Below, in pieces: positions 27,194 through 36,650 of a DNA stretch of 64,000 bases; the first letter of the stretch is position 1; every line of letters begins with the position of its first letter. The DNA is from Microbacterium sp. ProA8. GTDB lineage: Bacteria > Actinomycetota > Actinomycetes > Actinomycetales > Microbacteriaceae. The notes beneath the pieces were generated by a model that was given only the letters and a program-made list of their open reading frames with translations, made no database searches and was not told where the DNA came from. The DNA is taken from positions 992,001 to 1,056,000 of the forward strand of contig NZ_CP157000.1 in the NCBI RefSeq assembly GCF_039905635.1, written 5' to 3'. The position numbers were made by a program, and so were the translations under genes.

Positions 27194-30100
27194 ATGAACA
27201 TCACGCACACTGCCTGGGGTGCGCCCGCGCTCGAGGCCCTGCGAGCGCTCGTCGCCGAGGCGCAGCGCGACGACTCGCTCGCGCCCGTCACCGTCATCGT
27301 GCGCGACAACATCGCGGGTCTTACGGTGCGGCGCGCCCTCGCGCGTGGCGTTGATGGTCGCCTGGGTGTGGCAGCGATCACGACCGTCACGCTCCCACGT
27401 CTCGCCGAGCTGGAGCTGGCGCGCGCGGGGAAGACGAGTACTCCCGTAACGACCGCGACGCTGACGATGGCATGGCGAGCCGAGCTCGCGCGCGAGCCGC
27501 TGTCGCTCGCGCGGGTGGCCGAGCATCCGTCGACCGTCCGCGCTCTCGTCCGCGCACACCGCGAACTGCGCCGCGTCGATGCTGCCAACCTGCAGGCGCT
27601 GGCGGGCCAGTCCGAGCTGCTCGCCGATGTGGTCGCGCTGCACCGTCGTGTGCTCGCGCGCCTCGGCGAAGAGCGGCGGGATGAAGCGGCGCTCGTCGAG
27701 GCTGCGAGCATTCTCGACGGTGGCGGCCGCCACCTTGGCCGGATCATCGACTTCCTGCCCGCGCGGCGCACGCCCGCCGAGCAGCGCTTCGTCACGCAGC
27801 TGACCCGCGGCGCCGACGCGCACGGGATCTTCGCGGGTGAGGCAGAGGTCATGGCATCCGAGGTCTTGCACGCCTCAGACGCCGACGAAGAGGTACGGGC
27901 CGTCACTCGTCAGGCGTTGCAAGCCCTCGCTACGCACCCCGGCCCTCGACTCGCGATCCTCTACACGGCCCGCTCGCCCTACGCGAGTCTGCTGCACGAC
28001 CGCTTCACGGAGGCCGGGATCTCCTTCAACGGTCACGGCGTGCGCCCGCTTCGCGACCGCGCAACGGCGGATGCCTTCCTGACGCTGCTCGCTCTGGATG
28101 GCGCCGACCTTCGCCGTCGCGAACTCTTCGACTGGCTGGGGCGTGCGCCGATCCGCCTGGCGGCCGCCGATCGCATGACACCGCCCCGGTCCGCGTGGGA
28201 GCGCATTTCACGCGAAGCGGGCGTCATCGGCGAAGACCACTGGACGACGCGTCTTGACGCCTTCGTGCGCACCAAGCGGGCAGAGCGAGAGGAGCTTGCG
28301 AGCGACCCGGATGCCTCGGAAGGCAGCATCCGTCATCGCGAGATGTCGATCGATCAGGCCGAGGGTTTGCGACTGTTCGTCGCGGAGCTCCGCGATCAGC
28401 TTGCGGCGGCGACTCGTGTGCAGACATGGGCGGAGCTCGGCACGTGGGCGCTGAACGCCCTGCACCGCTACCTCGGCCCGTCGCACGAACTCCACAATCT
28501 GCGCGAGGACGAGCAGCGCGCCGTCATCGCGATCGAACAGACGCTGCGCTCACTCGGCGACCTCGACGGGGCGCTGGGCGGCGGCGTGACTCCTCGGCCG
28601 GATGCGCTGCGCGACATCGTCGAGGCAGATCTCGAGGCCCGCATGCCGCGCGTCGGCCGTTTCGGCGAAGGCGTTTTCGTGGGCCATGTCTCGTCTGCGG
28701 CGTCGCTCGACGTGGCCCGCGTCTGGGTTGTCGGGCTCTCGGAAGACCTGTATCCCGGCAGACTCAACCCCGATCCGCTGCTTCCCGAGCGCGCCCGGGC
28801 GGCCTCGGGTGGCGCCTTGCCCACGGTCAGTGAACGCGTCGACGACCTGCGGCTCGCGCTCGCCGCTGCCCTTCACGCGGCGCCTGTCTCGACGGCGAGC
28901 TTCGCGCGCGGCGACCTACGCCGGAGCACCGAACGCCTGCCGAGTCGCTGGCTGATGCCGACCATTCGGGCGCTCGCCGGGCTGCCGACGCTCCCCGCGA
29001 CGAAGTGGGACGACGCGGAATCTGCCCTCACCGGCCTCAGCTCGAACTGGTCAGAGACGCGCACGGCCGAGTTGCCGGCGACCGAGCAGGAGCTGCGCCT
29101 GCGTCGCCTCGCCGCGGGTGACGAGCTGGGCGATCCGGTGTTGTCCGACGCCGCAACGCTCGTCGACGCGCGCCGTAGCGTTGCCTTCACTCGCTTCGAC
29201 GGCAACCTGGCCGGCGTCGCGGACCTGCCCGACCTCACGAACGGCCACACACTCGTCTCGACAACGGCGCTCGAGGCCTACGCCAAGTGCCCGCACGCGT
29301 ACTTCGTCGAGCGGATGCTGGGGGTCAAGCCGCTCGAGCAGCCAGAGGAATCGGTCACGATCGCCCCGATGCACGTCGGAAACCTCATCCACGAGACGAT
29401 GGACGACCTGACGCGCGAAGAGGCCCAGCGTCTTCCCGATTACGGCGGGCCGTGGACGCCGGAGCAGCGGGCGCGTCTGCGTGAGCTCGCGAACGCGAGG
29501 GCCGACGACTACGAGGCTCGGGGTCTGACTGGGCACCCGCGGCTTTGGGCGACCGATCGGGCGTCGATCCTCGCCGATCTCGACGCGATGCTCGACGACG
29601 ACGACGCCTTCCGGGCAGCCGAGAGCGCGCGGGTGCTCGCGAGCGAGCTGCATTTCGGCATGCGCGGGATCGGGCCCGTGCACGTCCAGGTCGCGAGTGG
29701 TTCGGTCGGCCTGCGCGGCAGCGCCGACCGCGTTGACCAGCGCGCCGACGGATCGCTGGTCGTCACCGACATCAAGTCAGGCAGCTCGCGCGGCTTCGCC
29801 GACATCGAGCGCGGCGATCCGCTCGTGGCCGGCACGAAGCTCCAGCTGCCCGCATACGCCCTCGCAGCCAAGGCCCGGTACGGCGAGCAGCCCGTCACGG
29901 CCCAGTACTGGTTCGTGCGCAAGGATCGCGGGCGCCGCATCGCGGTGCCGCTCGACGAGGAGTTGTCGTCGCGATACCGCGACATTCTCGACACGCTTGC
30001 CGACGGCATCCGGTCGGGGATCTTCCCTGCGAAGCCGCCCGAGAAGGACGACTATCTCTTCGTCACATGCCCGTGGTGCAACCCCGACGGACTCGGGTAC

Positions 30101-30229
30101 GGGTCGCTGCGGGACGGGTACGCCAGGAAGAACACGGATGCCGCGATGCGGCGCCTGCTCGGAGTCATCGACCCCGCGGTGGTGTCCCAGGCTGGGACAG
30201 CTGGTGCAGAAGAGGGGAGCGGCCGATGA
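27194..30229 (+). CDS. AddB-like nuclease subunit (RecB-family nuclease, inactive helicase fold)
   Basis: A 1011-residue protein. The N-terminal half keeps a helicase-like layout but has no Walker A, as in AddB/RexB. The C-terminal RecB-type nuclease has GSADRVDQ and D859-I-K861 in VVTDIKSGS. Cysteines C699 (AKCPHAYF), C959 and C962 (TCPWCN) match the iron-sulfur staple of AddB nucleases, although I find only three of four ligands. With the next gene it would resect or degrade DNA ends. GGAGGTC stands 6 bases before ATG 27194; the open frame upstream overlaps the lipoprotein and was dropped. Confidence 0.85.
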   Translation: MNITHTAWGAPALEALRALVAEAQRDDSLAPVTVIVRDNIAGLTVRRALARGVDGRLGVAAITTVTLPRLAELELARAGKTSTPVTTATLTMAWRAELAREPLSLARVAEHPSTVRALVRAHRELRRVDAANLQALAGQSELLADVVALHRRVLARLGEERRDEAALVEAASILDGGGRHLGRIIDFLPARRTPAEQRFVTQLTRGADAHGIFAGEAEVMASEVLHASDADEEVRAVTRQALQALATHPGPRLAILYTARSPYASLLHDRFTEAGISFNGHGVRPLRDRATADAFLTLLALDGADLRRRELFDWLGRAPIRLAAADRMTPPRSAWERISREAGVIGEDHWTTRLDAFVRTKRAEREELASDPDASEGSIRHREMSIDQAEGLRLFVAELRDQLAAATRVQTWAELGTWALNALHRYLGPSHELHNLREDEQRAVIAIEQTLRSLGDLDGALGGGVTPRPDALRDIVEADLEARMPRVGRFGEGVFVGHVSSAASLDVARVWVVGLSEDLYPGRLNPDPLLPERARAASGGALPTVSERVDDLRLALAAALHAAPVSTASFARGDLRRSTERLPSRWLMPTIRALAGLPTLPATKWDDAESALTGLSSNWSETRTAELPATEQELRLRRLAAGDELGDPVLSDAATLVDARRSVAFTRFDGNLAGVADLPDLTNGHTLVSTTALEAYAKCPHAYFVERMLGVKPLEQPEESVTIAPMHVGNLIHETMDDLTREEAQRLPDYGGPWTPEQRARLRELANARADDYEARGLTGHPRLWATDRASILADLDAMLDDDDAFRAAESARVLASELHFGMRGIGPVHVQVASGSVGLRGSADRVDQRADGSLVVTDIKSGSSRGFADIERGDPLVAGTKLQLPAYALAAKARYGEQPVTAQYWFVRKDRGRRIAVPLDEELSSRYRDILDTLADGIRSGIFPAKPPEKDDYLFVTCPWCNPDGLGYGSLRDGYARKNTDAAMRRLLGVIDPAVVSQAGTAGAEEGSGR

Positions 30230-33200
30230 CCCTCATCGAGGTACGGGATGACACGGGAGACCGGACCGCGATCGCCAACGACACTGATCGCACCCTTTTC
30301 GTCGAAGCCGGTGCCGGCACAGGTAAGACCCACGCGCTCGTCGGTCGCGTGAAGACGCTCGTGCTGCGTGACGGTGTGCCGCTGACGCACCTCGCCGTCA
30401 TCACCTTCACTGAGAAGGCAGGCGCCGAACTTCGCGATCGGCTCCGCGCCGCCCTCGAAGAGGTCGGTGCGGACGATCCGCAGTATTCCGCTGCAGGCAA
30501 GGCCGTCGAAGACCTCGACCACGCCCCGATCGGCACCATCCACTCGTTCGCGCAGCGCCTTCTCGCTGCCTATCCCATCCAGGCCGGCATGCCTCTGCTC
30601 GTCGAGGCGCTCGACGAAGTGGCCTCGTCGGTGGCCTTCGACGAGCGGTGGTCAGTCGCGCAGCGCCGTCTCCTCGATGACGAGTCGCTCGCGGCGCCGC
30701 TCGGGTTGCTGCTCGGCGCGGGCCGAAAGCTCGATGACCTCCGCTCCCTTGCGCGCGCGTTCGGCAACGACTGGGACCTCATCGCCGATCGCGTGCTCGC
30801 CGAACCCGTTCCCACGGTGATGCCCGCGCTCGATGTAGACCCCATCTTGAGGCAGGCGCAACTCCTGCTCGACCGGCGATCGGAGTGTCGGGATTCTGGT
30901 GACCGGCTGGTCACAAAGCTCGCCGACGTCGAATCCAGCCTCACCCAGTTGCGGCGTGCGACAAGCGATGTGGAGCGCTTCCGTCTCCTTGGCTCGCTGG
31001 GGATGTTGAAGTTCGGCAACTTCGGACGCAGGGACAACTGGCCCGACATCGCCGGCATGCGTGGCGCGTGCGCAGACCTCGCGTCCGAGGCATCCGCCCT
31101 CGTCGCCCGTGTCGTCGACGCCGCCGTGCGCCCCGTCGCACGCTGGATCGCGGCGTGGGTGCTCGAGTCCGCCGAGGCGCGGATCTCGTCCGGCGAACTC
31201 GAGTTCCACGACCTGCTCGTGGCGGCGCGCGACCTCCTGCGTCGCGATCCCGCCGTGCGAGAGGAGCTTCAAGAGCAGTACCGGTACCTGCTCATCGACG
31301 AGTTCCAAGACACCGATCCGATCCAGCTCGAACTCGCCGTGCGCATCGCCGGCGGGCTGGAGGCGGAGGCCATCGATTGGCGCGACATCAGCGTTCCGCC
31401 GGGATCCCTGTTTCTCGTCGGCGACCCGAAGCAGTCGATCTACCGGTTCCGTCGCGCGAGCATCGAGACCTACCTCGAAGCTCAGGAGAAGCTCGGCACT
31501 ACGGTCTCGCTGAGCCGCAACTTCCGCACGACGCCACCCGTGATCGACTGGGTGAACGGACTGTTCGGGGGCGTCATCGTCGAACAGGACCGCAAGCAGC
31601 CGCCCTTCGCCGCCCTCGCGCCGTATCGCCAGGCCGAAGCTGTGGGGGCTGACGTGACGTTGCTCGGAGTCGAGGAGCATCCCGACGCACGACTGACCGC
31701 TGACGAGTTGCGCGCGTTCGAAGCAGCTGACGTCGCCGGTGTCGTCACGCAGGCGCTTGTCGAGGGGTGGACGGTGTCTGACAAGCGCACCGGGGAGTGG
31801 CGCGCGATCCGCGCGAGCGACATCGCCATCCTCATCCCAGCGCGCACCTCGCTGCCGTTCCTGGAGGCCGCGCTGAGCGCGGCCGGCATCTCCTATCGCA
31901 CCGAATCGAGCTCGCTCGTCTACTCGGCTCCGGAGGTACGCGCCATGATGGCCGCGCTGCGTTCGATCGCCGACACCGGCGATGAGCTGGCGACCGTCGC
32001 CGCGCTCCGCTCGCCGCTCTTCGCGTGTGGCGATGACGACCTCTACCGCTATCGGCGCGCCGGCGGACGGTTCCGCGTCGGAACGAAGATCCCGGATGCC
32101 GCAGCGGAACTGCCCGCAGCCCTCGCCATGGACTGGCTCGGGGAACTTGCTCGTCGCAGCCGCTGGATGAGCCCGGCTGAGCTGCTGACCGAGCTCGCCC
32201 TCGAGCGGCGTGTGCTCGAAACCGCTGTCGTCACCGACGCCGCGCCACTTGCCCGCGATCAGTGGAGCCGCGTGCGGTTCGTCATCGATCAGGCTCGTGC
32301 CTGGGCAGAGGTCGAGCACGGCGGCTTGCGCGAGTACCTCGCCTGGGCGACGCGTCAGACGGAGGAGGGCGCACGCGTCGCGGAAGCGATCCTTCCTGAG
32401 CACGACCTCGACGTGGTGCGCATCATGACGGTGCACGCGGCAAAGGGCCTCGAGTTCGGCATGGTCGTGCTCTCGGGCATGACCGCACGCCCGCGCAATG
32501 TCCCCGGGGTGCAGCTGCTCTGGCCGGATGCCGGCGGATACGCGGTGCGGCTCGGGTCGGGCGTGCAGACGAACGACTTCGAGACGGCGAAGCCGCTCGA
32601 CGAGCAGATGGACGACCTCGAACGTCGGCGCCTGCTGTATGTTGCGGCGACGCGCGCCCGCGACCATCTCGCGGTCTCGCTGCACCGGGCCGCCAACGCG
32701 GTGCAGACCTCGGCGCGCGTGCTGGCAGGCGGTGGGGCATTGGACGCACCCGGTGCCGTCGCCTTTGTGCCGACCGACGACCGCCTTGCAACGCCGCTCG
32801 CGTCGAACACCGTGCCATGGGCGGGGACGGATGCCTCGTGGCGCGAGTCCGTCGAGGCTGCCCGCGCGCGATCGGCGGCCGTGGCGGCGCGATCGGCGTC
32901 GGGACTCGAGGGCACGGAACCCGAGGCCTACGGCGAGATCGCCGTGTACGTCGCGGCCGAGGACGAGGCGCTGGCGGAGGTCACGGCGGGGAAGGCGAAG
33001 GGGGCACGAGACCTCGAGCTGCCACCGTGGCTCAAGGGCCGGTACGGAACGATGATCGGGCGAGCTGTGCATGGTGTGCTGCAGACGGTGGCGCTCGACG
33101 GCTCGGCCTCCGACGACGAGTTCGCCGCGGTCGTGGCGGCGCAGTGCGCGGCAGAAGGGGTGACCGAGTTCGCCGACGCTGTCGCGGGGTACGCCCGATC

Positions 33201-33537
33201 GGCTCTGGCCTCGCGCACCGTGGGCAAGGCATCCCGTCTGGAGCACTGGCGCGAGCTCTTCGTCGCCTCGGTGGAAGGTGACGGAACGGTGCTCGAGGGC
33301 TTCATGGACCTGATGTACCGGGACGCCGACGGTGGGCTGAGCATCGTCGACTACAAGACTGACGCGATCCCGGTAGGCGCCGTTAGAGCGCGGTCGGCGT
33401 ACTACGCTCCGCAGCTGCACGCCTATGAGCGGGCGCTGACGGCGGCGACGGGTGCGCCTGTGCGCTCGGTGCTGCTGTTCGTGCGCGCCGACGGCTCGGC
33501 TGCGTGGGAGGTGGAACTTGCACCCGCGGGCGCGTAG
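30226..33537 (+). CDS. AddA-like UvrD helicase-nuclease
   Basis: A 1103-residue ATP-dependent helicase/exonuclease. Walker A EAGAGTGKT (27-35), motif II LLIDEFQDTDP, GDPKQSIYRFRRA, HAAKGLEF and LLYVAATRARDH show an active SF1A motor. The C-terminal RecB-type nuclease has GRAVHG and D..DYKTD in LEGFMDLMYRD...SIVDYKTD. ATG 30226 overlaps the addB-like TGA as ATGA, so the subunits are made together. Its place in a restriction island suggests anti-phage use rather than general recombination; actinobacteria normally also carry AdnAB. Confidence 0.9.
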   Translation: MTLIEVRDDTGDRTAIANDTDRTLFVEAGAGTGKTHALVGRVKTLVLRDGVPLTHLAVITFTEKAGAELRDRLRAALEEVGADDPQYSAAGKAVEDLDHAPIGTIHSFAQRLLAAYPIQAGMPLLVEALDEVASSVAFDERWSVAQRRLLDDESLAAPLGLLLGAGRKLDDLRSLARAFGNDWDLIADRVLAEPVPTVMPALDVDPILRQAQLLLDRRSECRDSGDRLVTKLADVESSLTQLRRATSDVERFRLLGSLGMLKFGNFGRRDNWPDIAGMRGACADLASEASALVARVVDAAVRPVARWIAAWVLESAEARISSGELEFHDLLVAARDLLRRDPAVREELQEQYRYLLIDEFQDTDPIQLELAVRIAGGLEAEAIDWRDISVPPGSLFLVGDPKQSIYRFRRASIETYLEAQEKLGTTVSLSRNFRTTPPVIDWVNGLFGGVIVEQDRKQPPFAALAPYRQAEAVGADVTLLGVEEHPDARLTADELRAFEAADVAGVVTQALVEGWTVSDKRTGEWRAIRASDIAILIPARTSLPFLEAALSAAGISYRTESSSLVYSAPEVRAMMAALRSIADTGDELATVAALRSPLFACGDDDLYRYRRAGGRFRVGTKIPDAAAELPAALAMDWLGELARRSRWMSPAELLTELALERRVLETAVVTDAAPLARDQWSRVRFVIDQARAWAEVEHGGLREYLAWATRQTEEGARVAEAILPEHDLDVVRIMTVHAAKGLEFGMVVLSGMTARPRNVPGVQLLWPDAGGYAVRLGSGVQTNDFETAKPLDEQMDDLERRRLLYVAATRARDHLAVSLHRAANAVQTSARVLAGGGALDAPGAVAFVPTDDRLATPLASNTVPWAGTDASWRESVEAARARSAAVAARSASGLEGTEPEAYGEIAVYVAAEDEALAEVTAGKAKGARDLELPPWLKGRYGTMIGRAVHGVLQTVALDGSASDDEFAAVVAAQCAAEGVTEFADAVAGYARSALASRTVGKASRLEHWRELFVASVEGDGTVLEGFMDLMYRDADGGLSIVDYKTDAIPVGAVRARSAYYAPQLHAYERALTAATGAPVRSVLLFVRADGSAAWEVELAPAGA

Positions 33538-33654
33538 ACGCCGGGGGTCTGTGTCTGCGCTCTGTGGCAGAGTGATCGGCGTTGCGGCCACATTGGGGCA
33601 CTGGGCGGAACAGTCTGACAAGCGGCGTATGCCCGGCTGGGCATGGGGATTTTC

Positions 33655-35703
33655 ATGAACGACGAGACGGGGCAGGTCCTCGCGCACCACATCGACGGCG
33701 GAGCCGACATCGATCCCCTCGACGAGAGCCTTCGAGTGCTGTTGCTGAGAGATCGGTTGCAGGGGATCCCGGATCGACTCGATCTTGGAAGAGTGCGAAT
33801 GGGGGTTCGCATGCGCAACATTCTCAGCCGCGAGGGCCTAGGGAGCTACGGCGAGATCAAGCTGATGTCGGTCAACGACCTGCTCGCCCTGAGGGGCGCG
33901 GGGGTGGGATCGGTGCGTGAGCTGCTGGAGGGCCTCATGACGGCGACGGGTTCGCCTCCCGCACCCGAGGTGGCCGCGATGGATGCTGCGCCGGAACCCA
34001 GATGGAAAGCTGACGTGGTCGAGGACCTGGAGACACTCGCGCGCTGGCATCGAATCCTCGGATCCGAGGATGTCTCGGTACTCACGGCGCCGGACGGCGT
34101 CGTCGAGCCTGCCGCGGTCGCTTCCGCGCGTGCCAGGATAGCGGCGCTCGCGGCATCCGATCTGCTCCCCGACGTGGAAGACGGTGGCGCGGCCGCCGCA
34201 GCGGTAGAGGCGGCGCTCGCCGGCCCGGGCGACCGCGAACTTACCGTGCTGCGCGATCGGGTGATGGCTGACGACCCAGTGAGTCTCGACGATCTCGGCA
34301 AGCAGTTTGAGGTGACGCGCGAGCGCATTCGGCAGATCGAGTCGAAGCTCATCGCCATTCTGACCGAGCGCACGAGGGCGGGCGACCTTCACTCCCTCGC
34401 TACGATCGCCTCCGGCGCGATCGGATCGCTCGTGGGGTTGCGAACGCTTGTGCAGCGCCACCCGACACTCGGAGAGCACGTGTCCGCCATCGGGCAGCCC
34501 GTGTGGCGCTTCCTCGATCGGATCGACCTCTCGTACGAGATCAAGGACGGCTGGTGCGCCCGCGGCACCGTGGCTGGTGCGGTCGCTCAGACGAAGAGCG
34601 AACTGACGCGGCTTGCAGCCGGGCGCTCTTTCGTCGAGCTGGCGGCTGTCGACAGCCCGGGTCTCGAGCTGTCGACGGAGTGGCTTGAGTACTGCGGGGT
34701 AACGCTGCTCCGAGGATGCGCGTTGCTCGGCCGCGCCGGCATGCCCGATCGCGCCGAGGTCATTCTCCATACTCAGCAGGAGCCGATGTCGTCCGAAGCC
34801 CTCGTCGCCGGGCTCGGAGTTGATCGGAGTGTGCGATCGCTCCGGAATCAGCTCTCGGAGGACCCCCGTTTCTCGCGAGTCGACCGCGATGACTGGGGGC
34901 TCGCGTCGTGGGGGCTCACCGGCTACCTCGGCATCCGCGCCATGATCGGCCGATCGCTGACCACCGCAGGCGGAGAGATGACCATCGACGACCTCGTCGC
35001 TGACATCACGAGCCGCTTCGATGTCTCGCCGCGCAGCATCGTCACGTACGCAACGTCGTTCCCGTACATCACGCTGAAGGGCGTCGTGCGTCGTCGTGCG
35101 CGTCGAGACATGCGGCGACCACGGCGGAAGGGTCTCGCCCAAACGCGGGGACTCTACCGCCACGACGACAGCGTCAAGCTCCGGTTCGTCGTCAACTCCG
35201 AACATCTCCGGGGCAGCGGCAGCCCGTTGCCGAACGCGCTCGGCGAGGAGATCGACCTATCGGTCGCCGAGGCGAAGACGCTCGTGCGCACCGGCGTCGA
35301 AGGAACCATCCTCGTGTCCTGGCGTGGCCCGCAGATCGTGCTCGGAAGCGTGCGCGCCGAGATCGAGAAGCTGGGGCTCCGGGAGGGTGACCTCGCATTC
35401 TTCGTCTTCGGCACCGACGGCACCTTCGGCGTCGAGCCGGTCCAAGAGAGCAACAGTACGGAAGCTCGGATTCTTGCTCTCACGGGCGACGCTCGCTCGG
35501 ACGATGCAGACGTGTGGGCGACACTCGCGGACCGCATCGATTCGGCTGCAGGCGAGCGGGACGCTGTCCTCGCCGCACTGTCAGCGCGCGGGGACGCACA
35601 GATCGTCGAGATCGCAGGAACCCAAGAGGCGTATCCGGCCGTACAGAGGAGCCCGACGGAGCGAGTTGGTGAGGATCAGACCGCGATGTCTGGGTCTCCG
35701 TAA
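33655..35703 (+). CDS. Alpha-CTD-like plus sigma-region-4-like DNA-binding protein
   Basis: A 682-residue protein. Residues about 53-95 (ILSREGLGSYGEIKLMSVND ... GAGVGSVRELLEGL) follow the helix-hairpin-helix pattern of the RNA polymerase alpha C-terminal domain. Residues about 195-240 (DDLGKQFEVTRERIRQIESK) follow sigma-70 region 4.2, including the typical TRERIRQIE helix. The rest, with several DNA-binding-like helical repeats, is not recognised. It may bring polymerase elements to specific promoters or mimic them. GGGGA before ATG 33655 is better than the site before ATG 33643. It follows addA by 117 bases on the same strand. Confidence 0.75.
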   Translation: MNDETGQVLAHHIDGGADIDPLDESLRVLLLRDRLQGIPDRLDLGRVRMGVRMRNILSREGLGSYGEIKLMSVNDLLALRGAGVGSVRELLEGLMTATGSPPAPEVAAMDAAPEPRWKADVVEDLETLARWHRILGSEDVSVLTAPDGVVEPAAVASARARIAALAASDLLPDVEDGGAAAAAVEAALAGPGDRELTVLRDRVMADDPVSLDDLGKQFEVTRERIRQIESKLIAILTERTRAGDLHSLATIASGAIGSLVGLRTLVQRHPTLGEHVSAIGQPVWRFLDRIDLSYEIKDGWCARGTVAGAVAQTKSELTRLAAGRSFVELAAVDSPGLELSTEWLEYCGVTLLRGCALLGRAGMPDRAEVILHTQQEPMSSEALVAGLGVDRSVRSLRNQLSEDPRFSRVDRDDWGLASWGLTGYLGIRAMIGRSLTTAGGEMTIDDLVADITSRFDVSPRSIVTYATSFPYITLKGVVRRRARRDMRRPRRKGLAQTRGLYRHDDSVKLRFVVNSEHLRGSGSPLPNALGEEIDLSVAEAKTLVRTGVEGTILVSWRGPQIVLGSVRAEIEKLGLREGDLAFFVFGTDGTFGVEPVQESNSTEARILALTGDARSDDADVWATLADRIDSAAGERDAVLAALSARGDAQIVEIAGTQEAYPAVQRSPTERVGEDQTAMSGSP

Positions 35704-35735
35704 CGCTCCGATCGTCACCCGGCAGCGGCGGCGAG

Positions 35736-36650
35736 TCAGTCGCCGACGATCTTGTCAGGCCATCGGTGCGCGTAGGTCGCCAGTCCCTCGATGTCGGCGT
35801 AGACACTGGCAAAGTGGTAGCCGAATCGATCCTCGAGTCGGCTGCGGATCTCCTTCTTGCCGTCGACCGTGATGCGATAAGTGAAGACGGGTGCATCCGC
35901 GCGGGCGAGACGATCGGTGTTCGCACGTCCGAGTCGCAGGGGGATCGAGGAGAACTCGCGCATCTGGGCGGCGGTCAGATCGTTCCACCCTGTGTCGGCG
36001 AACACGGGCGCTCCATCCAACAGGAACGCAGCATTCTGCGCGGGGATCCGAGCGTGCAGTGCAGGCGGCCGCCAGATCTTGCGCCCCGCGCCTGTTCCCC
36101 ACTGCTGTACACGGCGGGCGCTATCGGACTTGAGTTGGTGCCAGCGGGGGGTGTTCGTCTTCCATAGCGAGTTCAGCTGCAGCGGCTCGTTGTCGTCGAC
36201 GAACACCAGAAGGCGGCCGTCGAGGTGGTCACATTCGTCATCCCGTGACACCGCGAACCAGGCCGCGATGAGCGGATTGAAAGTGACGTCGAGGAGTCGG
36301 GTCGGCGCGCCCACGTGCTGCATCTGCGCGAACAGCGGGAGTGCCGGTGTTCCGTCGAGTCGCCAGTCGATCCGGGCGAGGCGAAGAAGCTTCTTCTCGG
36401 CGCGCACGAGATCGTCTTCGGTCGCAGGTTCGTTCTTCACCCGCTCGATGGCGCGTGCGAGCGAGCTGTGCAACCCCCAGGACGCATTTGCCTGCCCACG
36501 CCAGACGAAGCCGCGGTAGGGGTAGAGGGTTGTCAGAGTATCGACGACCCGCTGGAAATCGTCCCAGCCTTCGATGCGGTCTTCCCAGCGTTCGTAGAGG
36601 CGAGTCGCGTCGATCGGACCGTCGAATCGTGTCGGCATGACCGAGATCAT
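35736..36650 (-). CDS. FRG-domain protein
   Basis: A 304-residue protein with the FRG domain: VWRGQANASWGLHSSLARA (49-67) and MQHVGAPTRLLDVTFNPLIAAWFA (110-133), the defining motifs. The FRG fold occurs in many prokaryotic conflict and phage-associated proteins; its chemistry is not established to my knowledge. ATG 36650 overlaps the stop of the upstream ADP-ribosylglycohydrolase gene as ATGA, so the two proteins are coupled. A second ATG at 36638 is possible. The gene converges on the alpha-CTD/sigma-like gene with a 32-base gap. Confidence 0.85.
   Translation of the reverse strand: MISVMPTRFDGPIDATRLYERWEDRIEGWDDFQRVVDTLTTLYPYRGFVWRGQANASWGLHSSLARAIERVKNEPATEDDLVRAEKKLLRLARIDWRLDGTPALPLFAQMQHVGAPTRLLDVTFNPLIAAWFAVSRDDECDHLDGRLLVFVDDNEPLQLNSLWKTNTPRWHQLKSDSARRVQQWGTGAGRKIWRPPALHARIPAQNAAFLLDGAPVFADTGWNDLTAAQMREFSSIPLRLGRANTDRLARADAPVFTYRITVDGKKEIRSRLEDRFGYHFASVYADIEGLATYAHRWPDKIVGD

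Noticed and set aside
30652-33690. 1012-codon minus-strand frame opposite the AddA-like gene
   Set aside because: Typical GC-rich antisense shadow; the plus strand encodes complete helicase and nuclease motifs.
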